Shown here: piece by piece, positions 53,211 to 61,229 of the stretch
Layout: every line of letters begins with the position of its first letter
Position numbering within the stretch: position 1 is the first letter of the stretch
NCBI GenBank assembly: GCA_046330075.1
Contig: JAXLTL010000007.1
Span: 130,562-194,561, forward strand
Length of the DNA stretch: 64,000 bases
Source: JAJTFW01 sp046330075
Lineage (GTDB): Bacteria > Bacteroidota > Bacteroidia > AKYH767-A > OLB10
Direction: 5' to 3'
Notes under the pieces: model-generated
Databases searched by the model: none
What the model saw: the letters and a program-made list of their open reading frames with translations, nothing else
What the model was told of the DNA's origin: nothing
Position numbers and translations under genes: made by a program

Positions 53211-55274
53211 ATGAGCAAAGTTAAAATCACAGAGCAACATGTATTTGATGCGGTTGACAAAATAGAACGGGAAGGAATAAAGCTCCGTGCATCGACGGAT
53301 TACGATGTAATTATTAATGGCAAAGCATATCCGCCCAAAGAGATAATGCGGTATGCCAACCTAATTGCCAACGGCACTAAGGATTGGACAGAAAGAGGAG
53401 GTAATCGCACAAACGATTATCTTACGGAGTTTGGGTTTGAGGTAAAGCAGAGGAAATTAGCACTTAAGGAAATTGTATTTAAATTAAGAAAACGATTTTC
53501 AAATGTTTGGCGTTGTGCAGATTCTGGCCGGTGGAATGAAATGAAAGGCTCTGGGCTTTTAACATTTGCATGGCTTGACAATAGTGTTAACTACTTAGAT
53601 ATAGATTTTAGCACAATTAAAAGTGGCTCAAGAGCAATTTATCCATGGGTTAATGAACTGTCTGTCGGTGACTTGATATTTGTGATGGGGAAAAATACGT
53701 TTGATGGTATTTGTATCGCTGAAACTGAGTACGATTTTAATGGGCCTACTTTGACGCTATCAGGATATGGAGTAAAGCCTGCAATTAGAGTTAAGTATAT
53801 CTATAAACTTGAAAATCCTATATCGCATAATTTGGTAACTCATAATAACCCGGCAACCTTTGCTGAAATTGAGAAATACAGTTTCGGATTAGAAAAAATT
53901 ATCAGTTTTCTTTTATCAAGTCAACCTGCAGCTATAGACAGATTATTGGAATTATTAAACGATATTAAAGATTGTAATTTAATGAAAGAAGAAATTACCA
54001 AGTTGAACTTGAACACTATTATTTACGGACCTCCTGGGACAGGTAAAACATATCAGTTACATAGCTATATGAAACGATTTTTCATTGATTATAATAAGAA
54101 AGCTACAAAAGAAGAGATCCTTCTTAAAAAGATTAAGGAATATTCACTGTGGGAAATTGTGGCAGCAGTTCTAATTATTAAAGATAAATTTACTTCGGTT
54201 TCTGAAATTTGTGAATCAGATTTGATTAAATTGAAAAAAGATCCTAAGAAAGCTACTAGATCCTATTATTTAGTTCGAAATAGTTTGATGGCATATAGCG
54301 ATGATGATTCAAGTGACTACAAGCGAAAGAGAAAGGATAGGTTTTTTACAAAAAATGAGAATGCGGAATGGTCTGTTATTGATTCAGTGAAAGAAGAATT
54401 AAAAACGATTATTGGAGAGGATTTACTTAATCTCACCAAGGGCGAAAGTATTGATGCTGCACCAATTCAAATTTCTCAGTTTTCTAGCAGGTACAATTTC
54501 ATTACGTTCCACCAGAAATACAGCTACGAAGATTTTATCGAAGGTATTAAGCCGTTGCTTAGCAGTGAATATGCAGAGGAACAGTCAGGTGAATTGCAGT
54601 TTGAATTAAAGAAAGGCATCTTTTACAACAGTTGTCTGGAGGCATTGCGTTTAGTGGGTTATGATTCATTTGAAGCCTGCTATCAAGATACAGCGGAAAA
54701 CCGGATTGCAATGTTTGAAACGGCAAAATCAAATCCATCCATGCAGTTTGCTTTGTTCATTGATGAAATAAACAGGGCAAATATTTCGGCAGTATTTGGT
54801 GAACTCATTACCCTGCTTGAAGATGACAAACGTATTGGGGCAGATAATGAAATGTGGTTAGAATTGCCGTATTCAAATGAGAAATTCAGTGTACCTGGGA
54901 ATTTGTATGTTATTGGCACCATGAACACAGCCGACCGGTCAATTGCTTTGTTAGATATTGCTTTGAGAAGAAGGTTTGAGTTTAAGTCACTCTACCCTGA
55001 ATACATAGAATCCGAATGGTGGGCATCACTGCTGGAAGCCTTGAATCAGGCTATTTATAATTGGAAGAAGAACCCTGATTTCTTTATTGGCCATGCCTTC
55101 TTTATAAACAAACCAGAGGCAGACCGAGCCAATATATTGAACACAAAGATTATCCCCCTGCTTTATGAATACTGCCAAAGTAATGCGGCTACAGTGAAAA
55201 ATATTTTAAGCGAGGCAGGTGTAGCTTTAAAATCAACAGGCATCAAAGAAAATTTTCAAATTATTGCTGAGTGA
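53211..55274 (+). CDS. mcrB: McrB-type AAA+ GTPase with modified-base-reader-like N-terminus
   Basis: A 687-residue motor of a modification-dependent (McrBC) restriction system. The N-terminus (INGKAYPPKEIMRYANLIANG) and the next region (about 85-215; SGLLTFAWLDNS, SVGDLIFVMGKNTFDGICIAE) resemble PUA/EVE-like readers of modified cytosine rather than the DUF3578 domain of E. coli McrB. The AAA+ domain has Walker A IIYGPPGTGKTYQLHSY (about 272), FITFHQKYSYEDFIEGIKP, FIDEINRANISAVFGELI (about 515) and the McrB signature GTMNTADRSIALLDIALRRR (about 570). Fifteen bases after hsdR with a good AGGAGA ribosome-binding site. The stop overlaps mcrC. Confidence 0.92.
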   Translation: MSKVKITEQHVFDAVDKIEREGIKLRASTDYDVIINGKAYPPKEIMRYANLIANGTKDWTERGGNRTNDYLTEFGFEVKQRKLALKEIVFKLRKRFSNVWRCADSGRWNEMKGSGLLTFAWLDNSVNYLDIDFSTIKSGSRAIYPWVNELSVGDLIFVMGKNTFDGICIAETEYDFNGPTLTLSGYGVKPAIRVKYIYKLENPISHNLVTHNNPATFAEIEKYSFGLEKIISFLLSSQPAAIDRLLELLNDIKDCNLMKEEITKLNLNTIIYGPPGTGKTYQLHSYMKRFFIDYNKKATKEEILLKKIKEYSLWEIVAAVLIIKDKFTSVSEICESDLIKLKKDPKKATRSYYLVRNSLMAYSDDDSSDYKRKRKDRFFTKNENAEWSVIDSVKEELKTIIGEDLLNLTKGESIDAAPIQISQFSSRYNFITFHQKYSYEDFIEGIKPLLSSEYAEEQSGELQFELKKGIFYNSCLEALRLVGYDSFEACYQDTAENRIAMFETAKSNPSMQFALFIDEINRANISAVFGELITLLEDDKRIGADNEMWLELPYSNEKFSVPGNLYVIGTMNTADRSIALLDIALRRRFEFKSLYPEYIESEWWASLLEALNQAIYNWKKNPDFFIGHAFFINKPEADRANILNTKIIPLLYEYCQSNAATVKNILSEAGVALKSTGIKENFQIIAE

Positions 55275-56590
55275 GGTTATTCGAGTGGCATAGCGATTCA
55301 TTTGCCGGTCATCAATCAAAGCTACCGGGATTTGTCAATTACCTGTCTGGTGTTTGGCAAAACAGGAATCGGTATGTCGAATCAAGCGAAGAACTATCAG
55401 AGGAAGAACAGCAGGAGGAGAGAATACAACGACAACGTTTTTTTGATTTTACGATAGATGGTAAAATCTCTGCAAGAAACTATGTGGGCGTAGTGCAATA
55501 TGATGGTATCCGTATTGAAGTGTACCCTAAAATATTTGCAGATGATGAAGCGAAAAATACAAAGCTGTGGCAACTTAACATGTTGTATTGGCTTTCTTAT
55601 TGCCGAAAGGTGAAGTTTCCCTTTTCAATTGCAGATGTTTCTAAGCTGCAATTCGATGACTTCTTGGAACTGCTCATCTACATTTTTGCCAATTTTACCC
55701 AGGATGTTATTTCCAATCAGCCATTTCAGGCCTATCAAACTTTAGGGGAGGAAACCCCATTTTTAAAGGGGCGTATTTCATTTGTAGAGTACACCAAGAA
55801 TAATCTGACAACCGGTAAATGGCAAAATTTCTATTGTTACAATGAACCGTTTGTTTACGATAATCTTTTTAATCGGATAGTAAAATACGTAACAAGTCGC
55901 CTGCTTGCAGTCAGTGAAAACATTCTGAATCAGGAAAGGTTGAACGAGATTCTATTTATACTGAATGACGTTTCGGATATTTCTTGCTCGGCAAGTGATT
56001 GTGATAAAGTTAAACTGAATCCTTTGTTTGCGGATCATAAGCACGTATTGGATCTGTGCGGGTTGTATCTGTCGAATCAGGTAATTGATTTAGAAGATGA
56101 GGATAGTAACAATTTCTGCTTTCTGCTGCCGATGGAGTACATTTTTGAAGATTTTATTTTCGGCTTTATATCCAATAAATGGCCTACACTGAATATTAGA
56201 GGTCAAAGTACTCAATATCTTGCAACAAGTCAAGGTTCTCAGGTCTTTCAGATCAGGAATGATATTTACATTCCTGATAAGCTGATCATTGATACCAAGT
56301 ATAAAATACGTTCAAATATAAAGGACCTTAAGGCTGGAGTAGTTCAGTCTGACATTTATCAGATGATTAGCTATGCCTTAAGACGTGATTGTAAAAGGGT
56401 GCTTTTGCTTTATCCTTCGGTTAAGAATAGAGTTAATGCCGCAACTGATTTTGTTGTTGAATCAAAAATGCTTGATAGTGAAATTCAGGTAAAGGTTACT
56501 GATGTTGATATCATTTTTGAACGAATTTCAATTGCAGATGAATTGATGTTTTCAAGAATTAAGATGATACTTAATGATATTCTAAATTAA
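55271..56590 (+). CDS. mcrC: McrC-type nuclease subunit (GTG start)
   Basis: A 439-residue McrC, the nuclease partner of McrB. It starts at GTG 55271, which shares bases with the McrB stop (GTGA), so the two are translated in step. The N-terminal beta-rich region (SARNYVGVVQYDGIRIEVYPKIF) and the middle helical region (WLSYCRKVKFPFSIADVSK, QPFQAYQTLGEETPFLKGRI) match the McrC family. The PD-(D/E)XK nuclease motif is RNDIYIPDKLIIDTKYK (about residues 330-345). Together with McrB it cuts DNA carrying modified bases, as phage DNA often does. Confidence 0.92.
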   Translation: MRLFEWHSDSFAGHQSKLPGFVNYLSGVWQNRNRYVESSEELSEEEQQEERIQRQRFFDFTIDGKISARNYVGVVQYDGIRIEVYPKIFADDEAKNTKLWQLNMLYWLSYCRKVKFPFSIADVSKLQFDDFLELLIYIFANFTQDVISNQPFQAYQTLGEETPFLKGRISFVEYTKNNLTTGKWQNFYCYNEPFVYDNLFNRIVKYVTSRLLAVSENILNQERLNEILFILNDVSDISCSASDCDKVKLNPLFADHKHVLDLCGLYLSNQVIDLEDEDSNNFCFLLPMEYIFEDFIFGFISNKWPTLNIRGQSTQYLATSQGSQVFQIRNDIYIPDKLIIDTKYKIRSNIKDLKAGVVQSDIYQMISYALRRDCKRVLLLYPSVKNRVNAATDFVVESKMLDSEIQVKVTDVDIIFERISIADELMFSRIKMILNDILN

Positions 56591-56639
56591 ACCAATTGAA
56601 CTCGGATACAATCCCAATTCAAACATTAATTACTCATCC

Positions 56640-57221
56640 ATGCCCCATCTCCCAACCATAAAAACCACCCCTCTTCCTCCCGACACCCCCTTTCAATCAT
56701 CAGGTCAAACACTCGATTTCAGCATCGTTGATTTCTGGGCATGGAGTCAGTCGGACCTTGTTGAGAATAGAAACCGTGGCATTCTTGCGGAGTTTCTGGT
56801 GATGAAAGCACTGGGGATACAGCAACCAACAAGATTAGAGTGGGATGAAGTCGATCTGGTAACAGACAAGGGAATCAGGATAGAGGTGAAGTCTGCGGCA
56901 TATGTTCAATCCTGGAAGCAGACTCGTTATTCTACCATCAGTTTCGATATCTCACCGAAAAGAATACTCCTGCCCGAGAATAACTACACCAACGAAAAAT
57001 TCCGCCCGGCTGATGTTTATATTTTCTGCCTCTTGCACCATAAAGATCAAGCCACCATCAATCCAATGAACCTCGATCAATGGACATTTTACGTGGTTCC
57101 AACGAAGGTGTTGGAAGAGAGATTTCCGGATCAGAAGACATTAAGCCTTTCCTCCTTGACTCGATTGGGAATTGAGAAGGTGGAGTTTAATGTGTTGAAA
57201 TCTCAAATGGATATTTTGTAA
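56640..57221 (+). CDS. PD-(D/E)XK-like nuclease-fold protein
   Basis: A 193-residue protein with a restriction-endonuclease-like core: NRGILAEFLVMKALG (helix), then EWDEVDLVTDKGIRIEVKSA (about residues 67-86), the D...ExK pattern. The rest (FDISPKRILLPENN, DVYIFCLLHHKDQ, WTFYVVPTKVL) is beta-rich, as in many orphan nucleases. I know the general family as uncharacterised proteins near restriction genes. It starts 49 bases after mcrC and may be an accessory nuclease or a separate selfish gene. A signal peptide is absent. Confidence 0.7.
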   Translation: MPHLPTIKTTPLPPDTPFQSSGQTLDFSIVDFWAWSQSDLVENRNRGILAEFLVMKALGIQQPTRLEWDEVDLVTDKGIRIEVKSAAYVQSWKQTRYSTISFDISPKRILLPENNYTNEKFRPADVYIFCLLHHKDQATINPMNLDQWTFYVVPTKVLEERFPDQKTLSLSSLTRLGIEKVEFNVLKSQMDIL

Positions 57222-57278
57222 ATAAATAGTAATTTTGGAAATATGCTTCTAGAAACTAACTTAAAACTGTTTATTACC

Positions 57279-58016
57279 ATGAAACAACTATTGATATTTT
57301 TGTTATTCTTAACTTCTTGTAGCCAGCCCTCAAAAATTAATGCAGACGAAGGAATTGGAGTAACTATTGACTCCCTGAAATTAAATTCTGATTCATTAAC
57401 ATTACCAGCAGATGTCATTGACCAGATAATTAAACATTACAATGATACTTCCAACACAATGAAAGCCGATAATACTGATTCTACTGTGTCGGTGGTTTGG
57501 TTTTATACTTCAGAATTGGAAGGTGAGGAGGGTATTATGGACACAAATACTGATACTTCCTGGAATTATCAACTTGGAGATTCAAATGTTGTTAATTCTG
57601 GTGAAGTTGAATTCCAATCTGACTACCCATCGGATGTAGGAGGAATTTCGCAAACTGTCGATTTTTCAAAATTCATTCACGATCAAGTGAAGGGCGATAT
57701 CAATAATGATGGAATTGATGATTTAATAGTAACTGTAATGGTTACAAGTGGTGGTAGTGCCGCATGGGATGAAATATTTATTTTTATCTTTCAAGAGGGC
57801 AGATATATACTGAATGGAATGTCTCGATGTCCAGATATATGTGGTTGTTCAACTGGAACCTTTAAACCAATAAAAATTGCGAACGGTCAAATAGTTGGCA
57901 CCTCTACTTGTTGGACTCCTGAAGATGCGCAATGTTGTCCTTCTCTTGAATACAATACAACTGTAACATTTGATGGTAAAGGGTTGAAGTTTGTGTCTAA
58001 GGTTAAAGTTAAGTAG
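57279..58016 (+). CDS. hypothetical lipoprotein with FG-GAP-like stretch
   Basis: A 245-residue protein. The ATG at 57279 gives a lipobox (MKQLLIFLLFLTSCSQ), so this start is chosen over one 36 bases upstream. It contains DQVKGDINNDGIDDLIV, a calcium-binding FG-GAP-like loop, and later several cysteines (CPDICGCSTGTF, STCWTPEDAQCC) that could form disulfides. It lies at the right end of the A+T-rich region; no restriction role is obvious. Confidence 0.7.
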   Translation: MKQLLIFLLFLTSCSQPSKINADEGIGVTIDSLKLNSDSLTLPADVIDQIIKHYNDTSNTMKADNTDSTVSVVWFYTSELEGEEGIMDTNTDTSWNYQLGDSNVVNSGEVEFQSDYPSDVGGISQTVDFSKFIHDQVKGDINNDGIDDLIVTVMVTSGGSAAWDEIFIFIFQEGRYILNGMSRCPDICGCSTGTFKPIKIANGQIVGTSTCWTPEDAQCCPSLEYNTTVTFDGKGLKFVSKVKVK

Positions 58017-58033
58017 TGTGAGTTTATTCGATT

Positions 58034-58570
58034 ATGAATAAAAAGTCTCTCCTCCCCCTCCTCAAATCCCTCCCCGCTACCGACGATGAACGTACATACG
58101 AACTTTATAAGCAATTCCGCCATCTGAAAAAACAAGGGTATCTAACAAAGAAAGAACTCCTTGATATCCTTCGCTGGAAATCTCCTCGTCCGCTGAAGCA
58201 ATATGAGTCTAACGAGGAGAAGATGGTCCGTGAGATCACTAAGCTGGCATTCGCTGCGAAGAATGATGTGCTGAAGCTGCATATCCTGACTGCACTTAAT
58301 GGCGTGAACTATCCTGCTGCGTCGTCGATACTGATGTTTTACGATCCGAAGAAGTACCCGGTGCTGGATATCCGTGTCTGGAAACAATTGTATGCGGCAA
58401 AGTTGGTGAATATAAACCCGCGGGGACAAAATTTCTCACTAAAACAATGCGGCGAGTTCCTAACAGTGATTCGGAAACTGGCGCGTGAACTTAACCTAAC
58501 CGCCCGCCAGGTCGAGAAGCGATTATTCGACTTCGATCGTAGTACCCAACGCGGACGGTTGTACGAATGA
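58034..58570 (+). CDS. hypothetical protein, helix-hairpin-helix/DNA-glycosylase-like
   Basis: A 178-residue protein, entirely helical in appearance. The segment ILTALNGVNYPAASSILMFYDPKKYPVLD (split here: NGVNYPAASSIL, then YDPKKYPVLDIRVW) resembles the HhH motif plus catalytic Asp region of the HhH-GPD base-excision glycosylases, where a Gly-Val/Ile turn is followed by a conserved Asp. No [4Fe-4S] cysteines. It may be a divergent DNA-binding or repair protein. Base composition returns to the level of the main chromosome, so it may mark the right edge of the island. Confidence 0.6.
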   Translation: MNKKSLLPLLKSLPATDDERTYELYKQFRHLKKQGYLTKKELLDILRWKSPRPLKQYESNEEKMVREITKLAFAAKNDVLKLHILTALNGVNYPAASSILMFYDPKKYPVLDIRVWKQLYAAKLVNINPRGQNFSLKQCGEFLTVIRKLARELNLTARQVEKRLFDFDRSTQRGRLYE

Positions 58571-58997
58571 GGCATAGCAATTGTCTTCACCTTAACGCAC
58601 ATGGAACGCGGAGAGGGCCACTGATTTAATTTGCATGTTATTATTTATTATGTTTCTGATCCCGTCAAGGAGGGCAGGTAATAACAAACTATAATCTTTA
58701 GTGCCATCAGCGGCTAAGAATGGAACGCGGATTCGCCTTCGGCTAACGCTGATCGGGCGGATGGTCGCGGATTGAATCTGTCTTCAGGCCGGTCGCGACC
58801 GGCCACTACCATTGTAACTCTGCAACCCCGAGGCTGCGCTCGTGGCGCAAGCGCTCTGTATCTCTTCTACTCTTGCCCCTCTTCTCCTCTTCCCTTCTGA
58901 AGCGCCATCTTTTATTTGCTGATATAAATCCCGATGAAATATCTGGGTTCTTTAAAAATTTGTTTATACCTTTATTGTTATAATTCTGACCGATTTA
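58571..58997. repeat. dispersed intergenic repeat, copy 1
   Basis: About 430 bases with no gene. From 58701 to about 58905 it is a copy of a repeat shared with 60942-61140 and 63180-63560: a block with GGAACGCGGATTCGCCTTCG, then the perfect 18-bp palindrome GGCCGGTCGCGACCGGCC (58787-58804), then AACCCCGAGGCTGCGCTCG and a pyrimidine-rich tail. Read in reverse, the tail matches the gene-free repeat near 36.7 kb. Confidence 0.65.
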
Positions 58998-60869
58998 ATG
59001 ATGAAAAATCTTCTTCTACTCTTATCGCTATTTTATTTCGAGGCAAGTGCACAGGGGTTTGGTCCAGCTTCAACCAACTGGAGTACACCAACAGGTGGCT
59101 ATTTTACCAATTCTGGGAATAATATAGGATATTTTCATTTCTTCAATAGCGGAGCATCGGATGAGAATTCACAAAACTGGACCGTATCTGATATCAATGG
59201 CGATGCAAAACCGGATCTGATTGTTACCTCGGAATATCATTCCTCTACAAATGGGTTGAAGCAATTTGGTGCCGGAACTACTCCCTATTGGAAAGTGTAT
59301 CTGAATACCGGCTCCGACATTTCAACCAATGCCACAACCTGGTCTACACCAACGGGTGGTTTCTTTAGTAGTACGGGTGTGAACATCGGATATTATCATA
59401 TCAGTTTTGTAGGTGCTTCCTATAATAATTCTGAGAACTGGAATCTGTTGGACATGAATGGCGATAATAAACCGGATTTGGTGGTGACGGCCGAATACCA
59501 ATCCTCTGCCGGCGGGGTCCTGCAGTTTGGTGCGGGCAGTTCTCCTTATTGGAAAGTATATCTGAATAATGGATCGGGTTTTTCAACCACTGCTACCAAC
59601 TGGACGACACCAATCGGTGGATATTATCAAAACGCTGGTGTGAACATTGGTTATTATGATGTTTCTTTTCAGGGAGCATCTTATAATAATTCGCAGAACT
59701 GGTCGCTGGCTGACATGAACGGAGATGCGATGCCCGATTTGTTGGTGTTTGCAGAATATCAGTCTGCCACTAATGGTGTTTTACAGTACGGTGCTGGTAG
59801 CTCTCCATTCTGGAAGGTGTATCTGAATACAGGGTCTGGATTTGCTTCTACAGCAACGAACTGGTCCACACCCGTTGGTGGCTATTTTAATAGTACCGGA
59901 ACTAACATCGGATATTTTACAGCCTTTTTCAGCGGCGCATCTTACAACAACTCACAGAATTGGTCGTTGAAAGATATGGATGGTGATTCAAAACCGGACC
60001 TTGTAGTTCCTTCGGAATATAAAACTGTAAATAATGGTGTTCAGCAATTCGGCGTAGGTAGTTCACCCTATTGGAAAGTGTATCTGAACAATGGTAATGG
60101 ATTTTTAACCAGCGTCGCTACATGGACAACTCCCGTAGGCGGATTTTATAGTAGTACCGGGGTCAACACTGGATACTATGAGCTTAGTGCATACGGCTAC
60201 CCGAATATCAATTCTCAGAATTGGATCGTGCAGGATTTAGATGGCGACGCAAGACCGGAGCTCATCGTTTCTGCTGATTGCCAAAATGTAAATACCGGAC
60301 AAATGCAGTTTGGAGCAGGTACTGCTCCTTATTGGAAAGTTTACAGGAATACCGGTGCCGGCTATGCCAATACGAACGTCGTATGGACAACACCTATAGG
60401 TGGTTATTATACGATGAGTGGTGCTAACCTTGGTTATTTTCTTACGACGTATTACGGATCGTCATTTGATGATTCCGAGAACTGGACACTGGCTGATATG
60501 AATGGAGATGGAATGACTGACCTGGTAATTCCTTCCGAGTATCAGTCGGCTTTCAACGGACAGTTGCAATATGGAGTCGGAACTTCTCCCTACTGGATTG
60601 TGTATATCAACAACGGCTTTGTCGGTCTTGCGGAACAGTCCGTTTACAATTCACTAAGTGTATATCCCAATCCGTTTGCGGAGACTATTTTTATCGACAC
60701 AAAATTATCCGGCGACCTGTTCATTTATACGATCACCGGCGAAGTGGTATATCAGCAAACCTGGACACCTACTTCTTCTTCTATCGACCTTTCGACACTT
60801 CCGCAAGGCGTATACGTCATGAAGTTGATCGGCGAGCGGGAAATAGAAACTGCACGTATTGTAAAGTGA
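58998..60869 (+). CDS. T9SS cargo protein with six FG-GAP-like repeats, paralogue 1
   Basis: A 623-residue secreted protein (start at 58998 or 59001). A signal peptide (LLLLLSLFYFEASAQ) is followed by six repeats of about 90 residues. Each has SQNW...DxNGDxxPDL, a calcium-binding FG-GAP-like loop, then FGAGxxPYWKVYLN and TPxGGYY. The number fits a beta-propeller. The end (LSVYPNPFAETIFIDTKLSG to ETARIVK) is a type-A T9SS sorting domain. Probably a cell-surface or released adhesin or binding protein; no catalytic residues seen. Nearly identical 3' end to paralogue 2. Confidence 0.88.
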   Translation: MMKNLLLLLSLFYFEASAQGFGPASTNWSTPTGGYFTNSGNNIGYFHFFNSGASDENSQNWTVSDINGDAKPDLIVTSEYHSSTNGLKQFGAGTTPYWKVYLNTGSDISTNATTWSTPTGGFFSSTGVNIGYYHISFVGASYNNSENWNLLDMNGDNKPDLVVTAEYQSSAGGVLQFGAGSSPYWKVYLNNGSGFSTTATNWTTPIGGYYQNAGVNIGYYDVSFQGASYNNSQNWSLADMNGDAMPDLLVFAEYQSATNGVLQYGAGSSPFWKVYLNTGSGFASTATNWSTPVGGYFNSTGTNIGYFTAFFSGASYNNSQNWSLKDMDGDSKPDLVVPSEYKTVNNGVQQFGVGSSPYWKVYLNNGNGFLTSVATWTTPVGGFYSSTGVNTGYYELSAYGYPNINSQNWIVQDLDGDARPELIVSADCQNVNTGQMQFGAGTAPYWKVYRNTGAGYANTNVVWTTPIGGYYTMSGANLGYFLTTYYGSSFDDSENWTLADMNGDGMTDLVIPSEYQSAFNGQLQYGVGTSPYWIVYINNGFVGLAEQSVYNSLSVYPNPFAETIFIDTKLSGDLFIYTITGEVVYQQTWTPTSSSIDLSTLPQGVYVMKLIGEREIETARIVK

Positions 60870-61229
60870 ATTCGTCCTTGGTGGATGAACACGGAATCAG
60901 GCCGCAGATTTATTCTGCAGGCAACAACAAATCATAAACATCAGTGTAATCAGTGGCTAATAGGAAGCACCGGAAGACGGAACGCGGATTCGCCTTCGGC
61001 TAACGCTGATTGAGCGGATGATCGCGGATTTAATTTGTCAACCTTCGCATGTCCGGTCGCGACCGGACACTATTCACCCTTGCCCCTTCCCGAGGTGTCC
61101 TTCGTGCACTCGGGATCGGCCTCAACTTGCACCTCTTTGACGTTTGGTATAGAAAATCTGATTTTCTTGTTTATTTCAAAAATCCTATTACTTTTATGGT
61201 ATCCGTTAACCTTTAAAACTCTTTACGAT
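60870..61229. repeat. dispersed intergenic repeat, copy 2
   Basis: About 360 bases without a gene. The first 40 bases continue the sequence identity with the region after paralogue 2. From 60942 to about 61140 lies another copy of the dispersed repeat. Its perfect 18-bp palindrome is GTCCGGTCGCGACCGGAC (61051-61068), differing from copy 1 by paired changes that keep the palindrome. The segment at 61085-61115 has arms CCCGAG/CTCGGG and matches 36682-36707 in reverse. Confidence 0.65.
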
